Source: Paenibacillus marchantiae
GTDB taxonomy: Bacteria; Bacillota; Bacilli; Paenibacillales; Paenibacillaceae
DNA: 64,000 nt
Reading direction: 5' to 3'
Assembly: GCF_028771845.1 (NCBI RefSeq)
Contig: NZ_CP118270.1
Span: forward strand, 5,952,001-6,016,000
The notes under the pieces were generated by a model. It did not search any database, was not told the DNA's origin, and saw only the letters and a program-made list of their open reading frames with translations. Below, in pieces: positions 33,747 to 43,321 of the stretch. Position 1 is the stretch's first letter. Each line of letters begins with the position of its first letter. A program made the translations under genes and the position numbers.

Positions 33747-34454
33747 ATGAACACCATCAACAAAGAAGTGGGCAAGAAAATCCGTAATTTTCGCAAATGG
33801 AAAGGGTTAACGGTCCAGCAGCTGGCGGATCAGATTCACAAAAGTAAAGCTACTCTGTCCAAATATGAGAGCGGTGATATTACACTTGATGTGGTTACGC
33901 TGCATCAAATTGCTGATTCATTGAACATTCAGGTGGAGCAGCTGCTGTATATTGAACCCAAGCAAGCCTCTCCTCTTATGAATACGGTACCGTCCAGCTT
34001 TTTCAAAAATTCCACGCGGTTTTATTCGTATTTTTATGACGGGCGCAACAACAGCCTCATTCGTTGTGTCATTGACATGATGGCACAGTCGGACGCGAAT
34101 CGTTATCGAACCGTGATGTATATGAACGTCAAGAATTTTGAGAATTATCAGGAATGCGAAAATATGTATTGGGGCCACACCGAGCATTACGACACACTCA
34201 CCACGCTGATTCTGAAAAATCAGGCTACACCGCTGGAGAATCTGTATATTAACATTTTGGCATCTTTTCAGGAATCCGAGAAAAAGTGGGGTTTGATGGC
34301 AGGTGTATCCTTCCGTCCCTTTATGCCCATCGCTTTAAAAATGCTATTCTCTCGAACACCCTTGCCTGAGAATCAGGAGTTATATAACGAGCTAAAAATG
34401 TCTAAAGAAGATCTGCGTACGTTAAAGATCTATAATATGCTCGCCGTCACCTAA
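33747..34454 (+). CDS. XRE-family helix-turn-helix regulator
   Basis: A 235-residue regulator with an N-terminal HTH_3 domain (residues about 8-62): IRNFRKWKGLTVQQLADQIHKSKATLSKYESG and the usual dimer helix. The C-terminal 165 residues contain no recognised sensor. It diverges from the MalY/PatB gene and has no cupin domain. Start ATG 33747 follows AGAAGGAGA; the longer frame is non-coding. Confidence 0.85.
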   Translation: MNTINKEVGKKIRNFRKWKGLTVQQLADQIHKSKATLSKYESGDITLDVVTLHQIADSLNIQVEQLLYIEPKQASPLMNTVPSSFFKNSTRFYSYFYDGRNNSLIRCVIDMMAQSDANRYRTVMYMNVKNFENYQECENMYWGHTEHYDTLTTLILKNQATPLENLYINILASFQESEKKWGLMAGVSFRPFMPIALKMLFSRTPLPENQELYNELKMSKEDLRTLKIYNMLAVT

Positions 34455-34515
34455 ATTTTCAACAGATGCTGATGGATCAGATTGATTGATTGGGAAATAA
34501 CCCCTATATAACAAG

Positions 34516-34563
34516 AAAAGGGCGGCAGTTATAAGCTATTACAGCTCATAAAAGCGCCCTTTG
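34516..34563. terminator. two-way terminator between xre and M16 genes
   Basis: AAAAGGGCG...CGCCCTTT stem with an inner TATAAGC/GCTCATA pair. Confidence 0.6.
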
Positions 34564-34611
34564 GGATCAGATGTTTATTACTTCACACTTCGACTTTGAT
34601 ATATTATTCGA

Positions 34612-37533
34612 TTAATTCTTGATCAAATCAAGGGTTTCGTCAAATAATTGCTTCTGGTCTTCAATCTTGTTTTCATTACCGATAACACAGCGTTGCTGCT
34701 GTTCCAATATAGCGGATACCACTTCGGCAAAACCTATAATGTCACTTTCTGTTGTGCTTAGCACTTCATCCCGTTCTTTCTGAAGATCGGCTTCGGTGAC
34801 ATTAGACAGATAACATTCCAGAGAGAATGATCCTTCGCCATAAGGGGTCCTTGGTGTATCGAGGTCCTGGATGGCGCCAATGATATATCTTGTCATTTCC
34901 CGTTTATCTGCTTTGAAATCCTTCAGGTATTGCGGCATCTCTTCATAAACTTTGTATGTTTTTTCGAGATTCGGGTCGCGGTACGATGCTACATAGCTAT
35001 CTCCATTACGTCTGAAGCCTGACATGCAGCCGTATGCTCCGCCTTTGGCCCTGATATTGTTCCACAAATAATCCAGAGAAAGAATCCCCTGCAAGACACG
35101 CAGCGAGCCGGTATACGAATACCCTTTATCGATAAAATTACCTGTTTGAACGACATATTGGACTTCAGATGGAGATCTGAATCCTTCTTTATGATGTACA
35201 GGTGTAAATGCCTCTTTTTCTTTGGCAACATCTTGGGTGAACAGCTTCGCTTTCAAATCGGATACCTGTTTCTCCAAGCCTGCATATCCCTGATCATCCG
35301 CAGTGTAACTCACCAGCAAGTTTTCCGGTCTGAAAATAAAGCTAGTCAACGATTGAAGGCTGGTCGACAGTTCTTCTTTTCTAGCCTCAAAGTTCGCCTG
35401 AAGCTCCTCAAGCCACTGGTAAAAGGCGATGCCACTAACCGCTTCCCTGAAGTCTGCGACAGCCGAGTGTTTAGAGGTCGAACGGCCAATTCCCGCTGAA
35501 TGCCCTCCGCTGATCAGATTGCGCTGCAAGTTGCCTTTCAACTGGGCAATAATTTCGTATAAACGCTTCGAATCATCAAATTTGGACGTAAACACAATTT
35601 CCTTGATCATGTCAAAAGCAAATCCAAGTTTGTCATAGAGTACTTTGGCGTTGAATTCATACGTAGCCTTGAAATCACGGTGCTCATGCGCGTTTGCATA
35701 CGTACCGATGCCACTATGAATTCCCCCGGAATGAATGTGAATCTCATTCGACAATTCATTAAATGAGAAATTCTGAGTGTCGACGTAACCGAGCACACTT
35801 TTCAGCAATCCAACATACGGCAGCAAACGCCGTGGGACTTCCTTAATATCGAACAACAGTCTCAGATAACCGATCCCATTCGTATAGATATTATGGTGCA
35901 GTACCGTTGTACCTTCGACCTGATTTACCGTCTGATACAGCGTCGATGCTTTCGGTTCAATATCCTCTATCGACAACGTCGGAATGACCTGCTGTTGTTC
36001 CTTGGTTGATGGTGCATTCTGGTACTCGGCGAGAGCCTCGGTTCTCTGAATGAGTTGCTGAATCTCTTCCTGACTCAGTCCAGCCTGAACTGATTTCAGA
36101 TGTGCTTTCAGCGCCTCCTCTTTGCGTGCGTTCAATCCTTTATCCGGCGTGACAGCAACGAAAGAAGTATGTGTATTTTGCAGTAAATACGTCTCAATCA
36201 ACTTCTCAAAGTAACCCTCGGTCATCTTCGTTCTGAGCTCGGCGAATACGTCATTCGCTTCCAAATGAGTAAATGGCGCTTCGACATCATACAGCCAGCT
36301 TTGCAATGAGGAGAAACCGTAGATTAATCCTTTGGGCATTCTTCCATAATCCGCTTCACGGTGGTTGAACTCATAGGAATTGATACCTGCGAGCAGCGCT
36401 TTTGGATCAAAACCTTCTTTCACAACACGCTCAAGCACCTCTTTTACCGTCCCCAGAAAATCTTCTTTGCTCGCCAGATTGCTCTTCTTCAATCCAACGG
36501 TGAACACGGGCTGATACAGGCTGTCATCATACGTACCATATACATCTTTCGCAATGCCCTTATCCAATAAAGCCTGCTTCAGAACCGCTCCTGGAGCGTT
36601 AAGCAATGCGTACAGCAAAATTTGAAACGAGATGTTTAATTCCTTGTCCAGACTTGTTCCAATGACCGCATTATAGGTCAAAAAGCTGTTATCCACTTCT
36701 GATTCGGTACTTCCGGCAGAATATGTCTTGACTGCGTCCACTCTTTCTCCGAATGCAGGTTGAAGCTGAATGGCAGAATCAATCTCAATTCGATCATATT
36801 CACTCAGATAGTTCTCATCTAACCACTGCAATTTCTCTTCCATATCCATATCCCCATACAAATAAATGAAGCTGTTGGACGGATGATAGTATCTGGAGTG
36901 GAAATCCAGCAAACCTTGATAAGTCAGATCGGGAATGGCATCGGGAAATCCGCCTGATTCACAGGAATATGTAGTATCCGGGAAAAGTGAATTCAGAACT
37001 TCCCTGCGTACAATCCGTTCCGGTGAAGAAAAAGCACCCTTCATCTCGTTATATACAACGCCGTTATAGGTTAACTCATCTTCAGCTGAGGTCAGGTTGT
37101 AATTCCAACCCTCCTGTAGAAATATTTTTTCATTATTATAAATATTTGTGTGGAGTACCGCATCCAGATAAATATCCATCAGGTTATGGAAGTCATGATC
37201 ATTCCGACTTGCAATCGGATAGATTGTTTTATCGGGATATGTCATCGCATTCAGAAATGTATTAAGAGAACCCTTCAGCAATTCAACAAAGGAATCCTTG
37301 GCCGGAAATTTCTTGGAGCCACACAGTACGGAATGTTCCAGAATGTGAGCTACACCTGTATTGTCTTCCGGAGGAGTACGGAAACCGATACTGAACACTT
37401 TATTATCATCCTGATTAGATAAGAGTACAATTTTGGCTCCGGATTTCTGATGTTCCAGGAGATACGCATCTGACTTCAACTCTTCGATTCTGCGTTCCTG
37501 CAGCACCTTATAGGGCTTAAGCTGTTTCAACAT
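34612..37533 (-). CDS. M16C family metallopeptidase (presequence protease type)
   Basis: A 973-residue zinc peptidase of the insulinase superfamily, M16C subgroup (Cym1/PreP/HypA type), degrading small peptides. The inverted zinc motif HILEH is at 63-67 (His63, Glu66, His67), with the downstream Glu in NNEKIFLQEGWNYN. Four domains are expected and the length is normal. No signal peptide, so cytosolic. GGAGG precedes the ATG. It faces the germination operon promoter. Confidence 0.93.
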   Translation of the reverse strand: MLKQLKPYKVLQERRIEELKSDAYLLEHQKSGAKIVLLSNQDDNKVFSIGFRTPPEDNTGVAHILEHSVLCGSKKFPAKDSFVELLKGSLNTFLNAMTYPDKTIYPIASRNDHDFHNLMDIYLDAVLHTNIYNNEKIFLQEGWNYNLTSAEDELTYNGVVYNEMKGAFSSPERIVRREVLNSLFPDTTYSCESGGFPDAIPDLTYQGLLDFHSRYYHPSNSFIYLYGDMDMEEKLQWLDENYLSEYDRIEIDSAIQLQPAFGERVDAVKTYSAGSTESEVDNSFLTYNAVIGTSLDKELNISFQILLYALLNAPGAVLKQALLDKGIAKDVYGTYDDSLYQPVFTVGLKKSNLASKEDFLGTVKEVLERVVKEGFDPKALLAGINSYEFNHREADYGRMPKGLIYGFSSLQSWLYDVEAPFTHLEANDVFAELRTKMTEGYFEKLIETYLLQNTHTSFVAVTPDKGLNARKEEALKAHLKSVQAGLSQEEIQQLIQRTEALAEYQNAPSTKEQQQVIPTLSIEDIEPKASTLYQTVNQVEGTTVLHHNIYTNGIGYLRLLFDIKEVPRRLLPYVGLLKSVLGYVDTQNFSFNELSNEIHIHSGGIHSGIGTYANAHEHRDFKATYEFNAKVLYDKLGFAFDMIKEIVFTSKFDDSKRLYEIIAQLKGNLQRNLISGGHSAGIGRSTSKHSAVADFREAVSGIAFYQWLEELQANFEARKEELSTSLQSLTSFIFRPENLLVSYTADDQGYAGLEKQVSDLKAKLFTQDVAKEKEAFTPVHHKEGFRSPSEVQYVVQTGNFIDKGYSYTGSLRVLQGILSLDYLWNNIRAKGGAYGCMSGFRRNGDSYVASYRDPNLEKTYKVYEEMPQYLKDFKADKREMTRYIIGAIQDLDTPRTPYGEGSFSLECYLSNVTEADLQKERDEVLSTTESDIIGFAEVVSAILEQQQRCVIGNENKIEDQKQLFDETLDLIKN

Positions 37534-37890
37534 GGGTCGAGTCCTCCGTCCATAAAATTGTTTAGTTTGGTATGCAACCTTGAGTTCTTCAAGTTCAAAG
37601 ATAAAGGTAATTTATACCTATGGATAGTATACACTATCGTTGCATGTCTTCCTAACGGGCAGCCATAGGCGTCTTCTGATATGTATTATGATTTCCGCCA
37701 TAAAATAATCGCTGGCACACAAAAGATTTTAATTAAATACAAAAACCTTGTTCTTCTCCCTTTCAATACGTGTGAAATAAGATCTAAGCCTATATGCTGC
37801 ATAAATATGAAATTGGGAAGAGACACTACAATTACCAATATATCAATGATTCTGCGAGCGCTGACTCGCTTTTCCGAGGAGATGAGACAG
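37534..37890. other. 360-base promoter region between M16C and ger genes
   Basis: No gene is supported. The track frame beginning at 37681 is an upstream extension of the gerA fragment without a ribosome site. Nothing else notable. Confidence 0.5.
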
Positions 37891-38438
37891 ATGAGTGGCT
37901 GGAAAAAAATCAAAAAATACCTGATCGCTGATTTGTCGGAAGGCCCTACACCTGATGAGCCCTTTTCCCTTGGACACTGGAATACTGAAAACAAAAGAGA
38001 CACGAGTCAGCCCTCCTCCTGGGGGCGCTGATTATGGGACAGGCTGCTGTACAAGCTAACATCGTTAGTCCAATCATGGTTATTATCACGTCGGCCACGG
38101 CGCTTGCCTCCTATCCGATTCCCAACTATAACATGCAATTTGCAACCCGAATCCTCCGGTTTGTTTATTTGGCCTGTGCTTCGTTTATGGGCTTAGTCGG
38201 TATTCTGCTGCTGTCGATGATTTTGTGGACGGACTGGATTGCCACCAACCGATTCGGAGTGCCCAGCCTGGCTCCAATTACACCTAAACATCCGGGAGAC
38301 AATTCTCTTCTCCGTAACCCATGGCATCACCAGACTCGCAGACCCGCTTCGCTGCGCCCGCAAAAGAAACAAAAAATGGAGGAAACACATGATACAGCTC
38401 CATCCTCTCCTTCCGGAGAAGAAAGAGGCCCCTCGTGA
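37891..38438 (+). pseudogene. gerA: gerA-type germination receptor subunit, internal deletion and frame change
   Basis: The N-terminus starts at ATG 37891 after GAGGAG (MSGWKKIKKYL) and runs about 45 residues. The C-terminus, in another frame, reads ESALLLGALIMGQAAVQANIVSPIMVII, YNMQFATRILRF and RFGVPSLAPITP, the last 120 residues of GerA-type spore receptors. Roughly 300 residues and five membrane helices are missing between. A normal A subunit cannot be made. Confidence 0.8.
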
Positions 38439-39391
38439 AAAAGAATTATATCGGTGTTTATGAAGCGGCATCGATCGGGATCATTTTCATCATCACCAAG
38501 ATCTTTTTGCCATTTCAAAGATCTCTGGCAGAACTGGGCGGGTCTGCAGCATGGATTATTGTACTCATCGCGGCTGCTCTGTGTCCGCTGACATGGTGGG
38601 CGATCCGGGGAGTACTGCAAAACGCAACTGAAGGTTCTACACTCATGGAAGCGACGGAGGAAATCTGGGGCTCGGTGATAGGTACATTACTGAATCTCAT
38701 TTACTTTTGTTTCTTCTTCATGATCACCTTTCTGGTTCTGCGCGAATTCTCGGAACTGCTCACTTCCGATATTTTACCGCGGACACCTCTTAATATTGTT
38801 CAGATCTCGCTGCTGATCTCCATTTCCTTTATGGCCCATTCCGGTATTGAGGCGATTGGACGCCTATGCTGGATCACTATCACCCTGATTGTAGGAAGCG
38901 TCATTATCGTACTTTTGGGCGGATTAATGACCCATTCGGAAATCAATGCGCTATCTCCCTTTTGGGGAACGGGCCGTGCGGAAGTGTTGAAATCCGGAAT
39001 TATCAAAAGCTCCTTGTTTTCGGAAATGCTTGTGTTCGGATTCCTTCTGCCCAGATTGCGGAAAAAGAAGGAGTGGGGACGTGCGGCATGGTGGTGCATT
39101 TTGATTTCATCGCTCATGCTATTTGGCACCACCATCGTGTATTTGTTTGTGTTCCCATGTCCAACAGCCATCCGGCTTAATGTCCCGATGTTTGAAGTGA
39201 GCCGTTTAATTATTTTTGGCCGATGGATTCAGCGTCTGGAAAGTCTGTTCCTTATCGCATGGCTAATCAGCGCCGTAATTAAGCTGGCCATCGGATTATA
39301 TTGTGCTGCTGCGACAATGTCCCAGGTTTTGAAGCTGGACAAGGTCAAACCGCTCATTTTCCCGCCATGCCCAAGTCAAACAACAGCATGA
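38435..39391 (+). pseudogene. gerB: gerB-type germination receptor subunit, C-terminally truncated
   Basis: A 318-residue APC-superfamily membrane protein of the GerAB type with about nine helices, starting with IGVYEAASIGIIFIITKIF and overlapping the gerA stop by 4 bases. GerB proteins are usually about 360-370 residues; here the last helix is lost and the frame ends KPLIFPPCPSQTTA. The deletion appears to fuse directly into the gerC remnant, so function is doubtful. Confidence 0.7.
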
Positions 39392-40496
39392 GTAGCGAAA
39401 GCAAGTCAGAACCCAAGAGCATAGTGAATATTTTCTCTCAAGAAGGTTCAAGCCTGTCTGCTGCAATGCTTACAAGTCAAAGCTATGTAGCCCGAAGGCT
39501 AACCCTCATTCATTCTAAGGCATTCATCATTGGTGGTGACATGGCCCGCCAGGGCATTATGCCGGTTCTCGGTGAGGTTGTACGAAATTCGGAATTCCGA
39601 CGAACAGTCAGTGTAATTACGGCAAAAGGTCGGGCAGATTCATACATCCATAGTATTAAACCTGTAATGGAGGATGATATTGATCTGTGGTTTGAGCTTG
39701 AGATGGACCCTCATAATACAGGAGCCATCACGCCCAAGAGATCCCGTTTTCACGATTTTTCCTGGACATTGAACAACCGGGAACCGGAGGCACAACGATT
39801 CTGTCAGCGGCACGTCCTGATGTGGAGAAAGGTTCCTTGAGTCGGAACGAAGAAGAGTCATCATCTGACTCAAAAGGAGAGCCACCCATCACAAGTAACA
39901 CTTATGCTGGAGATCTTCCCAGAAAGGGAGAAACCCCCATCGATTTTTTTGGAAGTGCGGTATACAAGGGGCAAAAGCTAGTCGGTTACCTTACCGCGCT
40001 AGAAACCAAAACGCTCAACATTCTGCGTGGGGAGTTTGAAGAAACCGTCATGGAATTTCATGATCCGGTTGATCCCAAGTACAATCTGACCATCAGTATG
40101 GATGCGCTGAAAAAAAATCCCCTTACCTTAACACGCACAGATGACCAAATCGACATCTCCCTATCTACCCCCATGGTTGGAGAATTGATAGGTTCCATGT
40201 CAAAGGTGGATTACACGTTGCCTGAAAATATTAAATTGTTAGAAAATTCTATTCAAGAACAATTGGCATCCATGGCATCAGATCTTCTGGATAAAACACT
40301 CTATAAATGGAATGTGGATTGTATACATATTGGAAACCGCCTCCGGGCCACTTTCCCCACACTTCAGGAGTGGTACGCCTATAAGTGGCGAGAACATATC
40401 AAAGAAACGAAATACCATTTGAATATTCGTTTTCACATGAAGAGGCATGGAGATCAGGTCGGTCCTGCCGTTGAAGGAGATGAAATGAAAAAATGA
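39370..40496 (+). pseudogene. gerC: gerC-type germination receptor lipoprotein, truncated and frameshifted
   Basis: GerC-like homology begins near 39412 (KSIVNIFSQEGSSLSAA, then the GGDMARQGIMPVL segment). The signal peptide and first 60 or so residues are missing. Frame 1 runs to 39840 but the homologous frame continues from the T-run at 39756-39760 as LDIEQPGTGGTTILSAARP and then to 40496 (AGDLPRKGETPIDFFGSAVYKG), a one-base shift. The C-terminal GerC domain is otherwise complete. Confidence 0.75.
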
Positions 40497-40678
40497 CGGC
40501 TGTAATAGCAAAACTCTTTATATTGGGTGTGCTTTCCATGTGGGCAGGTGTCTATATTGGAAGTCTGGCTCCAAGACTTTGGAAACAAAAGAATTACAGG
40601 GGCGCAGCAGGCACTGCGATACTTGCGGGATTGACTATGGTTCTGCCGGTGGTTTTTACGCTAATCCGGGACAATTAA
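40493..40678 (+). CDS. small membrane protein at the end of the ger operon
   Basis: A 61-residue protein with two helices (about 5-25 and 38-58), starting by ATGA overlap with the gerC stop. Small membrane proteins often accompany ger operons. Function unknown. Confidence 0.65.
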   Translation: MTAVIAKLFILGVLSMWAGVYIGSLAPRLWKQKNYRGAAGTAILAGLTMVLPVVFTLIRDN

Positions 40679-40845
40679 GAAATTTCTCCGATAAGAGGAG
40701 TGAAGTTTACGGTATTTTTCCCTACTGTATAACAAGGGAAACGGGCTCAAATTTTATAATTATTGTTTTATAAGTAAAAATATAGTTGTTTGCCAAACTT
40801 TTACTATGATATACTAGCCTCATACTAATTTTAGGAGGTATGTTT

Positions 40846-41190
40846 ATGAAAAATGTAAGAAATGTCTTGATTTTATTAACACTTACACTCTCAATTTTCA
40901 CCATTCCTTCCCTATCTTCACAGGTTCTTGCTAAAGAAATAACAACTAATTCTTCTGTTGTAACTCAAGGGGAACTGATCACAACTGTTAATTACAACAT
41001 GCTCAGGAATTCATCTGTAAAGCTATTCTCTGCCAATCAAAATATTCAAATCCAGTCTGGTGGACACCTTATTTCAATAAGCAGTGGGGGAGTGGTTTCA
41101 TCTAATAATTCCCTTGGAACGGCTGTTGTATATTCTTTTAATCCTAATGGTGATTACGTAAAATACCTCATAACTGTAAATGCAAGTTAA
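40846..41190 (+). CDS. secreted protein in an AT-rich island
   Basis: A 114-residue exported protein: signal peptide ending near SQVLAKE, then a beta-rich domain with GTAVVYSFNPNGDYVKYLITV at the C-terminus, like a small surface or Ig-like module. TAGGAGGT is ideally placed for ATG 40846 rather than 40840. AT-rich codon use unlike the flanking genes suggests acquisition. Confidence 0.65.
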   Translation: MKNVRNVLILLTLTLSIFTIPSLSSQVLAKEITTNSSVVTQGELITTVNYNMLRNSSVKLFSANQNIQIQSGGHLISISSGGVVSSNNSLGTAVVYSFNPNGDYVKYLITVNAS

Positions 41191-41304
41191 TGAGCTAAAT
41201 AGCAAAGATCTTGAAGTTTGACTAGCTCAGAAATAGATTTTCTTAACCAAAGTCATGTAAAACTGCCTGTTATTTTATATTCTACCATTTCGCAATCAGC
41301 AATT

Positions 41305-41345
41305 AAGAAGCCGCCATGCTCTTTCATGCGGTTTCTTAATTTTTT
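41305..41345 (+). terminator. terminator after the secreted-protein gene
   Basis: TAAGAAGCCGC...GCGGTTTCTTA stem followed by ATTTTTT. Confidence 0.75.
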
Positions 41346-41386
41346 CTATTACCCCAATATACTCTGAAATAGATTTAAGGGTTACG

Positions 41387-41924
41387 TTGTCCTCAACTGA
41401 ACATACTCCAAATGGAAAGGCGGACATTACAGATACAAAAAACGAAGCATCCGAAGATTATGTAGATATGCCACAATGGTATATGGAGCAATTGGCAACA
41501 CACATCAAAGCCATGCGCAAATTACGCTTTGAAACTAAAGCAGCGTGGACATGGAAAGGCGGAGATAGAAACTTTGTATTCCATGCAGGGACTGGTAAAC
41601 CTTATTACCATGCTTCCCCATCGCAACAGTGGACAATATGGTGTAAGCGGAATGGATTCCGCAATGTATCCCTACATGGTCTTCGGCATACAAAATGCGA
41701 CCTATTTGCTTGGTCAGGGTGCATCCATTAAAGAGATTCAACATCGGCTACGACACTCGACATCCCAGGTGACCACAGACACATATGCTCATGTCACCAA
41801 GAAATTAATTCGCAAAACAACAGCGCACCTCGATGTCTTCGAACCAAATCTCGTCCCCAATCCGTCCCCAACGAAAAACAGATGCTCAATCCCTGTGACT
41901 CAGGCAATTCAATGCAAACTATAA
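41387..41924 (+). pseudogene. tyrosine recombinase (integrase) C-terminal half, frameshifted
   Basis: Frame 1 (41387-41731) reads MPQWYMEQLATHIKAMRKLR, FVFHAGTGKPYYH and NVSLHGLRHT. The frame then shifts at the A4 run 41692-41695 and continues as ATYLLGQGASIKEIQHRLRHS and TDTYAHVTKK, holding the second His and Tyr. Removing one A restores the HGLRHTNATYLL reading. The N-terminal half with the first catalytic Arg is absent. It lies 50 bases from the 3-prime end of tRNA-Leu. Confidence 0.85.
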
Positions 41925-41926
41925 AA

Positions 41927-41968
41927 AAAAGGAAACCCCTTATGTATCAAGGAGTTTCCTTTTCTTAA
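41927..41968 (-). terminator. terminator after tRNA-Leu
   Basis: AAGGAAACTCCTT...AAGGGGTTTCCTT stem followed by TTTTTTAT on the minus strand. Confidence 0.8.
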
Positions 41969-41972
41969 TGGA

Positions 41973-42058
41973 TGCCGAGGACCGGGATCGAACCGGTACG
42001 GTAGTCACCTACCGCAGGATTTTAAGTCCTGTGCGTCTGCCAATTCCGCCACCCCGGC
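41973..42058 (-). tRNA. tRNA-Leu(TAA)
   Basis: 86-base class II tRNA: acceptor GCCGGGG/CCTCGGC, anticodon loop CTTAAAA (TAA), long variable arm GGTAGGTGACTACC, T arm ACCGG-TTCGATC-CCGGT, discriminator A, no encoded CCA. Confidence 0.95.
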
Positions 42059-42148
42059 ATGGGTATGTATTTCTTGGCGACAAGAAATATCTTACCATGA
42101 AATTTATAGCTTTGCAATACCTTAATATAAAATTATCCAAAAAAAATG

Positions 42149-42259
42149 AAACAGGCACTGCCAGCTTAGCGAGCAGTGCCTAGAAAGTTCGAGTTGCGGT
42201 CTCGAACTTTCTTTAAACCATCTATATTAAGGGAGGTGTGAAATAAGAATACCTCCCCA
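42149..42259. other. row of three strong hairpins
   Basis: AGGCACTGC...GCAGTGCCT (42149-42182), GAAAGTTCGA...TCGAACTTTC (42183-42213) and GGGAGGT...ACCTCCC (42230-42258) follow one another. The far one is followed by T8 on the minus strand and may end the 42295-42744 transcript. Confidence 0.6.
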
Positions 42260-42294
42260 ACATTAAAGAAACCTAAAATCAGGCTTAAATTAAA

Positions 42295-42744
42295 CTAAAA
42301 AAGAAGAATAGGTTCAATTCGGGCTGCCTCTTCCTCGCTGCATTCCACAACCACCAGGATATGCCCCTGCACCAGCCAATCTTCATAGTAATTAGCATCT
42401 TCTTCAGAGACCCCTGCTTCTGTTAAGGTAAGCACCAGATCATCCGTCTCATTTCCAATCTCGTTGCCTGCAAGTTTGCGTACCGCTTTTCCGATGGACA
42501 TCGTCTGATCCATCCGCTTGCCCAGACCAGCAAGCACCCCTTTAAGCACGCCTAGTGCACCGTCTGATCCTGCGCCCTTCAGAGGCATAGGCAAACCAGT
42601 CTTCTCGCTTACCACTTCGAGATTAACCTGTTCTTTGGCTACCGCACCCAAATATTTATCTGCTATACCTTCCTCTTTCAATTTATTTAACATGATAATG
42701 GCTTCATTCTCCGTGCGTACGAGTCCGATAAGCAATTGTGTCAT
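42295..42744 (-). CDS. general stress protein, YflT-like
   Basis: A 149-residue cytosolic protein. The N-terminal GLVRTENEAIIMLNKLKEEGI and GSDGALGVLKGVLAGLGK fit the YflT/GsiB-associated stress family (heat-induced stress protein YflT domain), with an acidic ANYYEDWLVQGHILVVVE C-terminus. A good SigB-type promoter lies upstream and AAAGGAGGGGG precedes the ATG, supporting stress induction. Confidence 0.75.
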   Translation of the reverse strand: MTQLLIGLVRTENEAIIMLNKLKEEGIADKYLGAVAKEQVNLEVVSEKTGLPMPLKGAGSDGALGVLKGVLAGLGKRMDQTMSIGKAVRKLAGNEIGNETDDLVLTLTEAGVSEEDANYYEDWLVQGHILVVVECSEEEAARIEPILLF

Positions 42745-42772
42745 TATACTTCCCCCTCCTTTTACCCTTATA

Positions 42773-42797
42773 TAACCCTGGTTGCTTCTTCAAAAAC
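42773..42797 (-). promoter_or_regulatory. probable SigB promoter
   Basis: On the minus strand GTTTTT (42797-42792), 13 bases, GGGTTA (42778-42773), close to GTTTAA-N13-GGGTAT. Confidence 0.55.
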
Positions 42798-42951
42798 GGA
42801 TCTCATATAATAAGTCCTTTCACCTATGTAAAATTTAATTTCTGATCTGGAAATCTATACCTAGTTCTGATAGACTAGATAAAGAAGACAAATTAACCAT
42901 TGAAATTATTGACATATCGAATTACTATTCCATAACCAGGAGCAATGACAT

Positions 42952-43188
42952 ATGAAAAAAGAGGTAGAAATTGCCATTCGACGCAAACAACAAATCATCG
43001 TTCGTAATACAAGTGGACAAACGGTAACTGGATTTCCGGAACGTACAGCCGATGCTTCCATTCTTTCCTTACGGACAGTTCACGGAAGCCTGTGGATTCC
43101 ATTCGACGAAGTAGAACAAGTCACACGTCTGTTAAGCATTCGCTCTCATCATTTAAGTGGAATGCAGTTGTGTACGGCTGATCTGTAA
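42952..43188 (+). CDS. small uncharacterised basic protein
   Basis: A 78-residue soluble protein: VEIAIRRKQQIIVRNTSGQTVTGFPERT then SLWIPFDEVEQVTRLL. It reads like a small Sm/LSm-type or beta barrel. The ribosome site (AGGAGCA) fits. No family known. It lies 80 bases before the insertion sequence. Confidence 0.6.
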   Translation: MKKEVEIAIRRKQQIIVRNTSGQTVTGFPERTADASILSLRTVHGSLWIPFDEVEQVTRLLSIRSHHLSGMQLCTADL

Positions 43189-43272
43189 ACAGGGAACAAG
43201 CACTTCATGTATTTATACGTGAACTAGACGTGTTTATTTCGTCATTCATAAAATAAAACCAGACGCATCATG

Positions 43273-43318
43273 AACTGCACCCCATTTGTTAGCCACGACT
43301 AACAATGGAGGTGCAGTT
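43273..43318. promoter_or_regulatory. hairpin at the IS left end burying the orfA ribosome site
   Basis: AACTGCACC...GTTAG and CTAAC...GGTGCAGTT pair over about 20 bases with two bulges, loop CCACGA, followed by T7-8. GGAGGTG for orfA lies in the 3-prime arm. Confidence 0.65.
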
Positions 43319-43321
43319 TTT

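Noticed and set aside
39751..39840. gerC frame change as programmed frameshifting
   Set aside because: The T-run lacks a slippery heptamer or stimulatory structure, and gerA and gerB are damaged as well, so decay is the simpler reading.
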